From the NCBI RefSeq assembly GCF_041146795.1, contig NC_135168.1, forward strand, positions 38,580,370 through 38,644,369: DNA of 64,000 nt, written 5' to 3'. Source of the DNA: Maylandia zebra. Taxonomy: Eukaryota > Chordata > Actinopteri > Cichliformes > Cichlidae. Below the pieces are notes generated by a model. The model had not been told where the DNA came from, ran no database searches, and was given only the letters and a program-made list of their open reading frames with translations. Within the stretch, counting starts at the first letter, position 1. Each line of letters opens with the position of its first letter. Below are positions 19,446-57,083 of the stretch, piece by piece. The translations under genes were made by a program, and so were the position numbers.

Positions 19446-22400
19446 CATTGTACATATTAAAATGCACCACTCGGCCCCGTGACTTCATTGTTTCAGTGTC
19501 TCTCTGTATTCAGCTCACAGCTTGTACCCACACAGTTAGCCAGCCGGCAGTGCAGCGAGACACAAAGAGACCTCCTTCCAAGCCTCCCCTCCCACTGGAA
19601 TCACATGTTTTCACCCCGGCTCGATCCTCTTTGCACTGCCTCCCTCAGCCACCCTTCTTTCCCCACCCTTTCTTCCCACCCTGCAGTGCTTTAAATCACA
19701 TGACTCCACTTGGCCGAAGTAGTCCCAGTCCTGCTCTGAAGTTAAATAAAGGAAGTCTTCGTCGTCACGCTCTGGGTCAGTCAGCAAGCTGCAAACACAG
19801 CTTGTGTGTATTCATGCACTTGTGTACAACTCCGTGTTTCTCTACGTGAAGCTGCTGCTGATGTCGTGTGGGAGATGCGTGTTGTGCGGCCTTACTCTGC
19901 CGTGCAGAGGTGCTCTTGGCCCGGGGCAGGGTGCTCGCGCCCGAGCTCATCTCATCCATGGGGTCCCGTCTCATGCGGGCATCGGGAGTGTGCAGAGCCA
20001 GCTCGTCGTCAGCGTTGATGAGAGTGAGGTCCTGCATGCTGAAACTCCGCAGCTTGTCTGACAACACGCCCTGCCCCTGGGCGTCACAGCAGGAACAAAA
20101 ACAGGCATATTAGATATGCAAAACCACCATTACTTAGAGCTCAGAAGAAAACAGTTTTCAAAAGTTCATTTTTTAAAAATCTGCCAATGATTATGTGGTG
20201 AAGCTGATTAATATTTGGAAGACCCCACTTTGGATTCTGGGAAAGTGAGATGACCAATTTTGGCTACAATTATTTAACTTACTAAACAGAATCATCAACA
20301 GGGTAATCAATATGAAAATAATCCAAGTGGAGCTTTAATAAAAAGCAGCTGCACGGACAATATTTGCCTTTACAAACAAATGTGTGTGAATACTTGAGGA
20401 CATTGATAAATGCGATCTGTGATCCTGTGTTTGGGACAAATGACAAATGTTAGAGAGTGCATGTTTAACTAATATGGAATTTTGTATTAAGGAACAAACA
20501 ACAAGCTTTACTATAAATATAGAACAAGTGTCGGCAGCAGCTATAAGCCTTTAGTACAGAATGATTTAGTAGCGCCAACTTCCTGTTTCGCAGCTTACAA
20601 GAACAACTGTTCAGTATCTAATAGCACGCTTCACTATTACAGTTGCACAGCTAATCTGACGAAAGTCAGAAACAGACTCTGACCTCTCCTTCAAGATCTA
20701 TACATTGATCTGAAGGTCAAAGTGCTAATAATGATATGTAGAGCTATTTAAAACACTTATCTGAAAGCATACGCATCTGGGGATGTAGAGATGATATATA
20801 GGGACCTGTCACTTTATTATGTACATTACAATAAGAGGTCCCATTAAAGTAAATACTGCCCACAGAGTGAGCTGGCTTGGTGGACGTTTGTTAATGTTCT
20901 TCCGTGAATAGAACAAAAAACTCATTTAGAAAATAAATTCGGAGCCCACTTAATTATGAGACTAATTGTTAGAGGAAGCTCAACTACTGACAGTCATCTC
21001 AGTCCTCTTTTCTAGCTGTACAAGTGAGTTAATAACAACATTATTTACCATTTGGCCGAAGTTCGTATTTCACATGCAAACAGAAAAGCAGAGGCATCTA
21101 TGTGGGGACATTTAAACACAGTCACCTTGGTGGCTGCAGTGACGGCAGCGTTAGCAGCCAGGTTGAGACCCCGTTTTCCAAACTTCATCATGGTCTCATA
21201 ACTTCTGTCTTTGGCCTGTGCGATGTACTCATCTATCTCCTGCAGCACAAAGGACAGTACACAGGGAGGAGTTAGAGACGACACTGTCATATCATTTCAG
21301 TGTGGACTTCACATCAGATTTTGATGGGCTTTTTCTTTTTACCTTCTCTTTATTTGACAGGGTGGGGTGGACAAACTTGCGGTAGAGGACACTGGAGCCC
21401 TTGGTGTACGGAGACAGCAGCCAGATCACAAACGCAATCTTTAGCTCAAAGTAAAATGGAAACCTGGATAATTAAACACAGAGTTAATCAATCGGCAGAG
21501 ACGTAAAGGAAACAACACACTGAGCAAAAGGTATGCATGAGTGGTGTATAGATTAGGATGCTAAAGTAGGAAAAAAACAAAAAAGATCCTTCAAGAGATT
21601 ATTGTATTAAAAATCAGCAGCAGAACATTAAAGCATCTATTGATTTTTTTTAATTTTACAAGTGGTTCATTTATTATAAGCGCGTGAAGAAAGAGGGTTA
21701 CAATCACAAGCAGCTCCCGACTCACCATGATAGGAGCAGGTCTGTGACTGTTTCTGCTGTGCTGAACAATGCAAACACTATCCAGTACATCATCCACTTC
21801 ACCTGGACACACACACACACACACACGCGGAGGGAGAGAACATGATTAAAAATAGTACACGAAAACCCACAGCATCCAGTTCGCATGTGCTGAGACACGT
21901 GGCACTAAACAGAGGTTACGCACACAGACATCCCTACACAGAAATCGGACACATGCTTCAGTCCATTCGCATCACATCACTATGCATGGGCACATCTGAG
22001 ACAAAGAGAGATGCGAGTCATCTTCTAAACTGGTCATTTACAGGCAAATTAACTTCGTTGCTAATATCAGATAAATCATCAGTTATCAAATACACTGATA
22101 CATTCAACATAAGAACAGCTCTGAGTGGTAATGGTGCATTTAAAGACATTAACAAGCCACGGGGACGCAGCCGCGAGAATGCAACAAACGGTGGATCATT
22201 TGGCTCGTTAGAAATGAGCCAAACAAGAGAAGAACGGGGATGAGAGCAGCTCTAAAAATGGCGTCTCCCTTCTCTCCCCCTCTCACACTTCCCCGCCCCA
22301 TATTCGCTCCTTCTGTGGCCGTCTGCCTGAGCAGCGACTGAGAGGGTGGGTTGCCATAGTAACCAGCCAGGAGGAGACTGTTCTCCAGTGCAAATCTAGG

Positions 22401-25400
22401 CTGAGGGCCAGAGTGCTGCCATCTCCCCAGCTCTCTCTCATGCAGTGATGAAGTAATCAGGAAGAGCCCCAATCAGCTGTGTTTAAAAATATCCACAGTG
22501 ATCAAAAACCCAGGCACTTTCCGAACGATGAAACATTATCGTATTAAAGGGTTGGCCGGTTTCATACAATCTTCATCCTTTGGATTTTAGTCCAAACATC
22601 CAATAGACTGACTGAGCCCTTTACAGGGAACCTTTATTTCACTTTAAACCAAAGCAAATCATTCATGTGGAATCTCATCATATATGTTTCTTTTAAAAAA
22701 GTCAGTTAAACTTCAGGGATATCAATCTGTCCATTTAGGAAGCTTAAACCATTGTGAGTCAGGTGCAGGTGCTTTCAACGGGCCCACAGGAGAGGCAACA
22801 ACAAGACCACCTGGATACAGACAACAGTCTAGCATCCTCTCCTGACTGATCAGTGTCCAGCTTTGCTTTTTGCTACACTCATTGTAACCAATTATAGCAT
22901 GAAAAGGTACATTCATGTTCAAAGCTCCTCCAGGAGGGCACATCATGTTTATGAGTTAAACTTGTGCCCCTGAATTATTTTTGAGCAATGCAATACAGTC
23001 TGTTATTCAGTGCTGGATCCAGCACAGACATCCGTTTAAAAATATGACAATTTTCACAGGTCTGAATCATTTGCAATTGTGAAATAAATAAATAAATAAA
23101 TAAATAATGAATAATGTTTAACTATTAAAACAAAATACATTCTGGGGTCTAAAATGATAAAGAAAAAATGAAAAAAAATTTTGTTGAATGTTTGAGGATT
23201 TGAAATTTTGAGTCATTTTGAAAAGTAAAAACAGTTTCATGCTCCAGTGTTTCTTCCTGGTTTATTGTTGTAATCTTAGTCTCCCCACCGCCCCCACTTC
23301 ATTCTGAATGTTTTCAGGGCTTTCTGCATTTCATTCTCTGTCTCGACTGAGTTCCCCTGCGCCTTATTTCCCCTCTTCCTAGTGTGAATTTAGGACAAAT
23401 TCCAACAACCCCAATAACACCTCTACTCACACACACCGCTCACTCCTCTTGTGTTTGCATGGAGAGTCCACTATGTCGAGTGCTGTGAAAGTGTAAAGCT
23501 CTCCAGCACTAACTCTGCACTGGCGCAGATTTTCCAACCACACTCTGAAGCTGCAGCACCTGTTTTGTTTTGATTTGTATTTTCCAGCAAGTGATGAACA
23601 CGATCATAATGCATCCATCTGATAGGGGTATGAAACTGCCGAAGATTGTGTTCCTGTTTCCATCGGAGAGACGTGAGGTCAGAGCAAAGCTTGCTAATGT
23701 ATTTCCATCCAACCCTTGAAGAGACCCTTCAGCATCCATGAGAGAGACTGCTTGGAGATTTGAGTATTTTCCTAATCCGGATTTCCTCTCTGCATCTTTG
23801 TTAGGCTGTGATCTAGTCTTCCTCTTGTTTCTCCAGTTAACTCCTGTGCATTTGCACCCCCCCTTTCTTTTCGGTCACTGTTGCCCTAGCTCATAGATTA
23901 CAAAAGATAAGATTTGTAGATGTAGATCAAACCGACACTGAAACATGTTTGTGGGGTGGTTTTGCCTCCCCTGCATCAACTTTACCCAAGTGCACTCTGT
24001 GCTTAACATGCTAAACCCTTCAGTTGGTGCCCTTTTTTTAGAAAGACTCCTACAGCAGCTGAATAAATCACCCAACCACATCTCTTTGCAAGAACTACGA
24101 CTAGACCAAAAAGAAGACTGAAGAGTGTCGACTGTCACGGACTTTCATCCACAGTCACCAGATCTCAACTTGAAAGCACTTGAAAAATGAGGAAGCCAAA
24201 CATTGCAGATAGCCAAAGAAGCTCTTTGGGACATCATCTAATCATCCTAACATGAATTATAGGATTTGCTTTAACCTTTACAGACAACCTTTTATTGTCT
24301 TTAACAACCAGCTACTTGTCTAGTGCTCAGTCCAATTCATCCCGATAGGCTCTCACAATACAGTGCACAACATGACCCTGCAATTATCAGGAGCTGCATG
24401 TAAATTCATATAATGTTAGCAAGGGTAGCGTTAAAATACCCTGAACTAAGTCCCACATTTTAAGGTCCTGTCACAATAAATGCTTCAGGTTTATAAATCA
24501 GAACTTCATAAAGATCTACGCAGAACGGAAAAAGAATCAGGAAGAATCCAAAGTGCAGGATTTGTTCCGTCTTTATGGTGCATAAACGCCCTTCTTTTAT
24601 GAAGGCTGGTGTGTCCTAGTTAAACTGCAATCCCATGCCTCTAGCCTTGTCTGAAACACCCCGATCACAAGCATGATTCCTATTTTTGTTAGTCTTCAAA
24701 TGATAACGGCCAAAGAAACGGAACGGGCATTGCAGAAAACATGACAACAGAAATTAATAAGCTTGCTCTGATGAAACAGAGCATTTCTCTGCCTCATGTT
24801 GATTCTCAACACATTAGAGGAGAAATAGCTGGCAGGCGCTCAGGGCAAAACACCCTAAAGGTCAAACAGAGCAGACAGAGCTCAAAAATGGTTTGCTGAA
24901 GTTTAGTAACCAGGGGTTATACTCACATATTCCTTCACATTCTTCGTTTTGACGGCCTTATACGAGGAGTACGCCGGGTAGAGCGTCCCAAAGGCAAGGC
25001 TGCAAAAAAAGCAGACAAGACTGGGTCAGAGGAAGGGGCTTCAGCTAGAGAACATGGCCTCTGGGTGTTGACTCTGACACCTCACAAACGCACTCCCACA
25101 CAGCAGCCACATCTGCTCTGAGCTTCTATGAAACACAAAAGGACGACGTGTACTTGAGCAGAGCGAGTGTCTATGTGGTTTTAATCCGCATGGTGATGCC
25201 ACGAAAGAAGTGCTGGGCAGTGACTTGTCAAAACAAAGTGGCCTGATAATGAGTAGAAACAATGTAATGGAGTCAGGAAGACTGCAGTGAGCTAAAATGG
25301 AAAAAACACACAGTTTCCACCAGGGGTGGGTCACCATGTGTTAGAACACGTGCACACTGGGACATTGTGCAAACACAGCCTTGTTTTTGATGTGCATTTG

Positions 25401-26951
25401 ATCGCATCCTCTGCCACTGTGCTGATATGTGCTGATTTGACAGGATACTGAACGCTGAGTGAGGCGACAGCAGGGAGAGCTCAGATCAGAAGGGCCATGC
25501 AAGTTTGCCTACAGTGCAAACCAATAGCTGGATTTAAACCCTTAATGTAAATAAAGGTTGAATGCCAATTACATAGGTAGCCTAGCATTATTTTTCCCCC
25601 CCTTCCTTAAGTAGGTCTTCTGTCCCAGTGTTCGACTACGCTGCTCAGTGATGTGTGCTGCTCCGTACAGTGAGCCGACATGACTCGTAGCAGGCCTCCA
25701 AGCCAGCGGGCTCCCAGAGCAGACGCCCTGTGCCTCTTTGTGTCCTCATTGAAAGCCCACTACTGACCTTACAGTCACTCTGTCCTCTTGTTCAGTCTAG
25801 GAAATATTTTAGTGTTCACTTCTTTAGGTTAGACTAATAAACTAGCTGTAAAAACAGGAGAAAAGAAACAGGCTGACCACCCTTTAAAAACTGGGCCAGA
25901 TGCACATTTAAAGCACAAAGACAAGAAATGACTAATCTTGTGTGCTGGATAATCAGCGGGCATTATGATGCATATTCAAGTCACATTGTTTGCCTTCAGT
26001 AGACACATGACTACCTGAGGTGTAGTGAAGTGGAAGATGCAGGCAGCTGGAAGCCAATAACAGTAACAGTTTGCTTATGTAATCAAGGAAAAGCAGAACA
26101 TTTATAGGGATGAAGCATCATTTCTACACCTGGGCCTTCCAAAGGCATCATGATGTTCGACTTTAAGGTTAGCAGTTGATGAGCACACAGTATCTGGACA
26201 TTTCACTAGAGATGGGACAGCACCGGTGCAGCACTGTGAAGTGTCTGCATAATGGATCAAGATAACGACAGCTGGCTTTAGTTGAGTCATCCACACAGTG
26301 TGGATGTGGCGTGTTCAGGTGGAGGCCTAGAAGTGATCTGCTGATACCGCTTGTCCGTCTTATTAAGCCCCACTGCTAGTGGCATATGAATGGATGGACA
26401 CACATCCCTGGCTGGGCTGTTGGGCTTCTTTAGCCTTGCACCACATTTTACCAACTCGTGTTGGTACGGCGCCTAGTTACATTCACAGAGGGCTATTTAA
26501 AAGTAAAAAGCAGTGGCTGGCAGCTCGGAGTCTGTTTACTTGTGTGCAGCGAGGCTGGCATGTTAAACAGGCTGCACTTTCCCTGCCAACACATTATCTG
26601 TCAGGTGGTTACAGTTACTGACTAGCCAGCCCGCGTTAGCTACGAGCGGCTAGCAAGCGCTGGATGCAGATTGTGCTGCATCATTGTGCTGATTAAAGAA
26701 ACGGCTGTGGTTATTGAACACAGGAGCTTTAAACGCCCCTGTCTGAATGCCAGGATATCTAATGTATTTATTTTTCCCCTACACGTGAAGTGTATGTATA
26801 AAAAGGACAAGAAACGGACAGCCTAGCTAGTCGGCGTTCAGCATCACACAGCTGATGAAAGGAGCCGTTATGGTGTTTAAGAATAAAAAAAAAACAGATT
26901 CAACCCTGCCCATACTCACACAACTATCCTCGAGATAATCCAGGATACCAT
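17078..26951 (-). CDS. reep2: Receptor expression-enhancing protein 2 (REEP2), 8 coding exons, 278 aa
   Basis: Coding exons: 26920-26951, 24927-24999, 21726-21802, 21343-21463, 21126-21239, 19896-20076, 18478-18644, 17078-17149. All have GT-AG borders and the phases add up. The start is [10 protein letters not shown], the conserved REEP1-4 N-terminus. Residues about 5-98 form the TB2/DP1/HVA22 membrane hairpin domain ([61 protein letters not shown]). Next come [20 protein letters not shown], an amphipathic helix [15 protein letters not shown], and [19 protein letters not shown], which favours REEP2 over REEP1. The tail is Ser/Asp-rich and ends with a basic [13 protein letters not shown] segment. 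REEP proteins curve tubular ER and link it to microtubules, mainly in neurons. The gene lies downstream of kdm3b in the same orientation, as in tetrapods. Confidence 0.95.
17655..18272 (-). mobile_element. Degraded Tc1/mariner relic in the reep2 intron between exons 7 and 8
   Basis: The stretch TTATTAGGTACACCTTGCTAG, TTCAACAAGGTGCTGGAA and GAGATCGGGTGACTGTAGAG reads, on the opposite strand, as fragments of the Tc1-like family also seen at 29628 and 42395. It is heavily deleted and encodes nothing. A hAT miniature element (17805-18114) later inserted into it. Confidence 0.55.
17805..18114. mobile_element. 310-bp hAT miniature element (CAGCGGTCCCCAACC type)
   Basis: Ends CAGCGGTCCCCAACC and GGTTGGGTACCGCTG are near-perfect inverted repeats. 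The 8-bp duplication CTCTATAG flanks it exactly (17797-17804 and 18115-18122). Subterminal GGACCGG motifs recur. No coding capacity. Confidence 0.9.
19395..19444. repeat. Poly(A) run of about 50 bases
   Basis: An uninterrupted A tract in the reep2 intron between exons 6 and 7; it is poly(T) on the sense strand. It is not preceded by a recognisable retroposon body, so I call it a simple homopolymer. Its exact length is unreliable in any assembly. Confidence 0.95.
21806..21826. repeat. (AC)n microsatellite beside reep2 exon 3
   Basis: About ten AC units lie just upstream (in gene sense) of the exon 3 acceptor, so on the sense strand a GT run precedes CCAG. Length changes here would sit in the position of the pyrimidine tract. 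Confidence 0.9.
22245..24920 (-). other. reep2 intron 2, part without recognisable genes
   Basis: Ordinary intronic sequence. A short (AATA)n run lies near 23083-23107. A weak Tc1-like trace occurs near 24160-24240 (CACAGTCACCAGATCTCAAC). A 74-codon minus-strand frame at 22722-22946 looks like a short piece of a dispersed repeat. I see no exon, RNA gene or conserved control element. Confidence 0.4.
25003..26919 (-). other. reep2 intron 1
   Basis: First intron of about 1.9 kb between the short first coding exon and exon 2. No transposon or gene recognised. Confidence 0.5.
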
Positions 26952-27220
26952 CTTGCTGGACCGCCAGCCTTCGAGGCTTTCCCCCCAGCTTCTAGGAAAT
27001 CTAGTCGGCTAGTAAGCGGGCTAGGTGGCCCCCATTCCCCTCCAGGACGAGCTGTGATGAGAGCCAGAAGGCTGCTGTGCCGTCAGGTAGGCTAACAGCA
27101 GCTGGAGATGTGCTCTGCAGTGTGTAGCTCTAGACTGCTCTGCTCTCTATCACCACCAACACCACCGCTGATGAACACGACTGGCTCTTAAAGGGCCAGA
27201 CTCACTCTGATAAATCTGTA
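26952..27220 (-). promoter_or_regulatory. reep2: reep2 5' untranslated region and probable core promoter
   Basis: The sequence immediately upstream of the reep2 start codon is more GC-rich than its surroundings and has no TATA box at a usual distance. The transcription start cannot be placed from sequence alone. Confidence 0.4.
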
Positions 27221-28334
27221 GTTTTAGCTTCAAAATGTGGCCCATGGTGCTCCTCCTAGTTAACCAACAGTGGCGCACAATACAACCTTAGTCATCTACA
27301 TTAGGTTATTAAACTACTAAAGAACTGATTTCATCCTTTTCTTTCATAATTTTGCTGTGCAATCACAGTCTGCTCACTGACAAGGACCAAAGCCGAGCAC
27401 AGTCATACCAGGTTTATCCTAGTGAAAACCCACACAGTGCTGGTCTCCTTTTTATGATCATTATTTTTTATGTCCATGAGACCGATCTGTGGATAAATGA
27501 TTTAGGCTCATAAGAGAGGGATTCAACATTTCTCTGAAGACTTAAAGATGTAAACACACTAAACACAGTCCCACAAGATACTGAGTTTAAACATTTGATA
27601 ACAGTTACTCAGTTAAGCAGAAAACTGAGTGGTTAACTTATCAAAAAGTAAGTAGCCTGTAGAGTACCACTGATTACTTTATATTTTGTCTCTAAGGAAC
27701 CAGACTTCCCGTGGGTCTTTCAAGGTTTTTCTTTTGAAAGTGGCTGCTTCTTTAGCGATTTTCAATCCAGTCCTTGTACCCGACCATTGTCAGAGGAATG
27801 TTTGTGTTGTTTTCAATTAAGCCACTTAAAACTAACATATGAAAAAATTTACAAGGGATCTACCAATGTTGCATCTTTCAAGTCAAACAAGGACTGGTTT
27901 GGGACTGCACTTCAGCCAATGCAAACATACTGCCAATGCAGTAAAGACATACAATAGAACTATCAGTCATGGATTGGCCTCCCCAAAGCCCTAAACCTCA
28001 ACATTATTGAAGCAGTGTGGGATCATCATGACAGAGAACGAAACAAAAGGCATCTCTGAATGTTGTTTAAGAAGCCTGGAGAAGTATTCCTGAAGAATAC
28101 TTAGTATCACTGCACCCAATTTACATTTTCCCAGCAAATTATAAAGAAATGGGTGACTCAAGACTTTTGCAGAGCACAACATAACTGCGAACTGCATCTC
28201 TGTTTTGGGATGTTTGACCAAACAGGCAATCAGATACCAGCAAACTTGTATTTTAATACCATCTACATCTTAGCGGTGCATGGGTAGAGGCTTTATGGGT
28301 TAAAAAAAAAAAAAAAAAAAAAAAAGATCAGAGA
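27221..28334. other. Intergenic region between reep2 and kdm3b
   Basis: Nothing host-coding is seen. A Tc1 relic lies at about 27900-28215, and a poly(A) run of about 24 bases near 28302-28325 is close to the kdm3b polyadenylation site. Confidence 0.5.
27900..28215 (+). pseudogene. Tc1-like transposase fragment
   Basis: The plus strand reads WIGLPKALNLNIIEAVWDHH and DRERNK, the conserved C-terminal stretch around the last acidic residue of Tc1 transposases. The flanks carry stops and frameshifts. It is an old fragment without ends. Confidence 0.65.
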
Positions 28335-29195
28335 AGCAGCAGTTTTTGTAAATTTTATTGTGAAAAATCAAACAGACTGCTAGATCAATATATATATTGA
28401 TACAATGTTAATGGCCAGTAGTTCTGTTCAGCTGCAATTGTGATTCTTGAACCATGTTGGAAGTCTGCAGTTCATTCAGCCCACATGACAAAGACAAGTG
28501 AAAAAAAACTGCCCTCCTTTGAAGCCCCACCCAACCAATTATTACCTTGTGGTGTATAAAAAAAAAAAAAAAAAGACTTCTTACTCTAAAAGTGAAATAA
28601 GAAAACTAAAAATACAAAACTTTGGTCTGCTTCCCTTGACTGGCTGTTTTCACAAATTCATTTCAGCCACAGAGGGCAGAAACAATCAGCTGTTTAAAAA
28701 CTTAAACAGAAAAAAAAAAATCTACAAAAAACAGGTTAACCTCGCTCCTATTGAAGAAAGATAATATCAATGTCATCAAAATAGGAAAGTTAGCCCAGTA
28801 CTCACATTTTTGTCAGTTGCTTATATTGTAGCTGAACCTCTGCTTCAAAGGCACGTCAGCTTTTACCTCCCTTACTCTCACGTCTTACATGTACAATGAA
28901 AACAGAACAAACACACTGACCTTAAATACAGAGTTAACCAAAATCAGGAAAAAAAAAAAAAAAAAGGAAAACAACTAGACAAGTTTGAGCGTACTGTGTA
29001 ACAGCGATAAAGGACTTCCTTCATCGAAGCGCTGATTCATCCCTCCCCATCTAATCAAATGTACAGTCTTCCCACACTCAAACCTTCACTGCCCTCAAAA
29101 CAACCTACACTATCTCTGTACTCTGCGCTGTGCAGCTGGTACTTGTTTATGTAGGTATGAAATGTATGCGCTGTGTGCATGTAGTGGAGTGGTCT
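28335..29195 (-). other. kdm3b: kdm3b 3' untranslated region
   Basis: Minus-strand sequence after the kdm3b stop codon, with a polyadenylation signal AATAAA (TTTATT at 28354-28359). AT-rich, with several short poly(A) runs. No other gene seen. Confidence 0.65.
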
Positions 29196-55045
<25,850 letters not shown>

Positions 55046-55440
55046 GGTTTGCTCACAGGCTAGCTGCCTCTAGTAAGCCACCATAAACAGTGTTAACTTC
55101 TCCGCTTGGGATGGGAACTCAAGAAAGCTAAGGTTAGGGTACGATCGGAAAACAGCTTTAAGCTCGATGCCCAATACGGCTCGATTTGACGATTGTGCTG
55201 CACCCCGGGGACACGCGGCTGAGGACCGGGTCACGCCAGGAATTCACCCAGTCGAAACGTTTTTGTCCTCGGTGTTAACGCGACTATCCAGCTCTGTCCG
55301 CCATTTAGCCCTGCAACAATCAAACGCACTCCTCGTATTCAGGCAGCACTGCGGAGACACGGAGAAAGTGTGCGCAAACGGCGACCTCTAGCGACAGGAC
55401 CGCAGAGCACCTCAACGATAGCTGCTTTATTTTTCAGGAT

Positions 55441-56340
55441 TTTCCGCAGTGTTAACCAGAGATAGCTGGACCAGCCCAACTACACTGCAAATGGTTAAAA
55501 TACTTTTATCAAAACGATTATTTACATTATTTGTATTTAATTTGATTCAACAACCTATTGATTTATTTTACAGGGATATTCGCTTGTTACAAAGATCACA
55601 AAAAATAACATATATACATTTGTTGTTAAAATTTAAGTCTTCAATTGTACAAAAATACTGCCAGTAAACAGGAAAATAAGCTTGGAGTAAGCGCACAACG
55701 TGTCATCTAATGAATACATGTATTTCTGTGATTGAAATTATTTTTTCATGAGGATCACTGTGGTTATTGTTGTTGATTGTGACCACTAGGAGGTGCTACA
55801 TCGCCACAAAGCCATCATTAAAGGGCAATGACGAGACTTCCAAGTGAGGCTTTAAAACAGTTTAAAAGAAATTTAATAAATGTGCCTTTCTATCTATAAA
55901 CAAATATAACTGTGAGCTATATTTTTGGGATATTTATGGCTGTGTATCTTTGCAGCAATCTTCTTCTTTTGGCTGTTTCCTTTAGGGGTCACCACAGGAG
56001 ACCGTCTCACCCTGTCCCCCAGCATCCTTCTCTATTACACTGGTGTAAAAGAGAAGTTACTCCTTCACTGCATCCATATGAACATAATTTTGTATCATAT
56101 ATCCCACCTCTGCATGTGTCCAAACGATCTCACCTTTGCCTCTCTTTGTCTCCAAACTGCTCAATTTGTGCTGTCCCTAATGTCCCCCAATGAAAATCTG
56201 ACGATATTCAGATAAATGCCTGGTCCTGACCCCATGCATTTAGTAAACATTTATTAAAATAAATAATTTTCACACATAAACACCATACAGCTGGAAAACC
56301 ACACTGAAGAACAACACAGAAATTAATTTGAAAAACACAC
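55441..56340. other. Intergenic region between kdm3b and spon2
   Basis: AT-rich DNA of about 0.9 kb. Overlapping plus-strand frames at 55912-56215 lack homology I can recognise. It separates the kdm3b promoter from the spon2 polyadenylation site. Confidence 0.45.
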
Positions 56341-57083
56341 CTCCATGTTTATTCATGAGTTATACAAGATACGATACATTAGAGTATGTACAAAAGTCTC
56401 AACAATGAAATATCAAAAGAGAAAATAATACAAATATTTTAATCTTTCTTCCAATAAAAACCTGCATCGTGTCTTATTGCAAGCCAGCTTCTTCAGACTG
56501 GCATTACGCTTCAAGTCAGCCACTGGGTGTCTCTTATGAAAGGTCATATTTATAAAATGTGGTGTGAGGTTATTTTGAAATCCGGCAAGCATGTATAGGT
56601 TATCTAAGAGAAGTAATGCCAGCATGCCTGTAGAGGTATGCAGTATGTGCAAGGACATTTGTGAGCACTCTGTGCCAGTGTGCAGCTATCGACATACAGT
56701 TTGAATGCATACGTTGCTGACAATGAACAGACCATAATCAGTTTTTCTCTTCTGCATCTACAACAGTTCCAAAAACCAAAAATATCACTTTGCACTCAAA
56801 ACATTTAAACCGCTGTCTCAAGCTTTAATACCCGTTCAGCATGCAGTTACAATCAGACTCATAAACTTCAGTTCCAGAGGAGCGTTCGCCCTAAATCTGA
56901 CGGCCTTCGCTGTTATCGCGCCACATCTTAAACTTACAAAACTGAGCTGTAACAAAGACAATTGAACCCCTCGCTTCATAAACGCGCCGATCAAGATGCA
57001 GAAACCTTTTAAAGTCCGGCAGTAATGACACAAAATCCCAGTGTGTTGCATACCGGCAGCATGCGTGCTCATGCACTCTGCAG
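56341..57083 (-). other. spon2: spon2 3' untranslated region
   Basis: Minus-strand sequence after the spon2 stop codon (TAG at 57084-57086). An AATAAA signal (TTTATT at 56347-56352) probably ends the transcript just to its left. No other gene seen. Confidence 0.6.

Noticed and set aside
19448-19849. 133-codon plus-strand frame after the poly(A) run
   Set aside because: It lies in a reep2 intron on the opposite strand and is Pro/Ser/His low-complexity without homology. The poly(A) run alone does not make it a retroposed gene.
22149-22472. 107-codon minus-strand frame in reep2 intron 2
   Set aside because: No homology I recognise, no splice context matching reep2, and ordinary intronic composition.
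22722-22946. 74-codon minus-strand frame beginning [10 protein letters not shown]
   Set aside because: It has some protein-like character but seems a short piece of a dispersed repeat. I could not assign a family, so no gene is called.
24150-24260. Tc1-like words (CACAGTCACCAGATCTCAAC) in reep2 intron 2
   Set aside because: Too short and degraded to define an element; mentioned only within the intron description.
55167-55391. 74-codon plus-strand frame upstream of kdm3b
   Set aside because: It lies in the CpG-rich promoter region, where random open frames are common, and has no conserved sequence.
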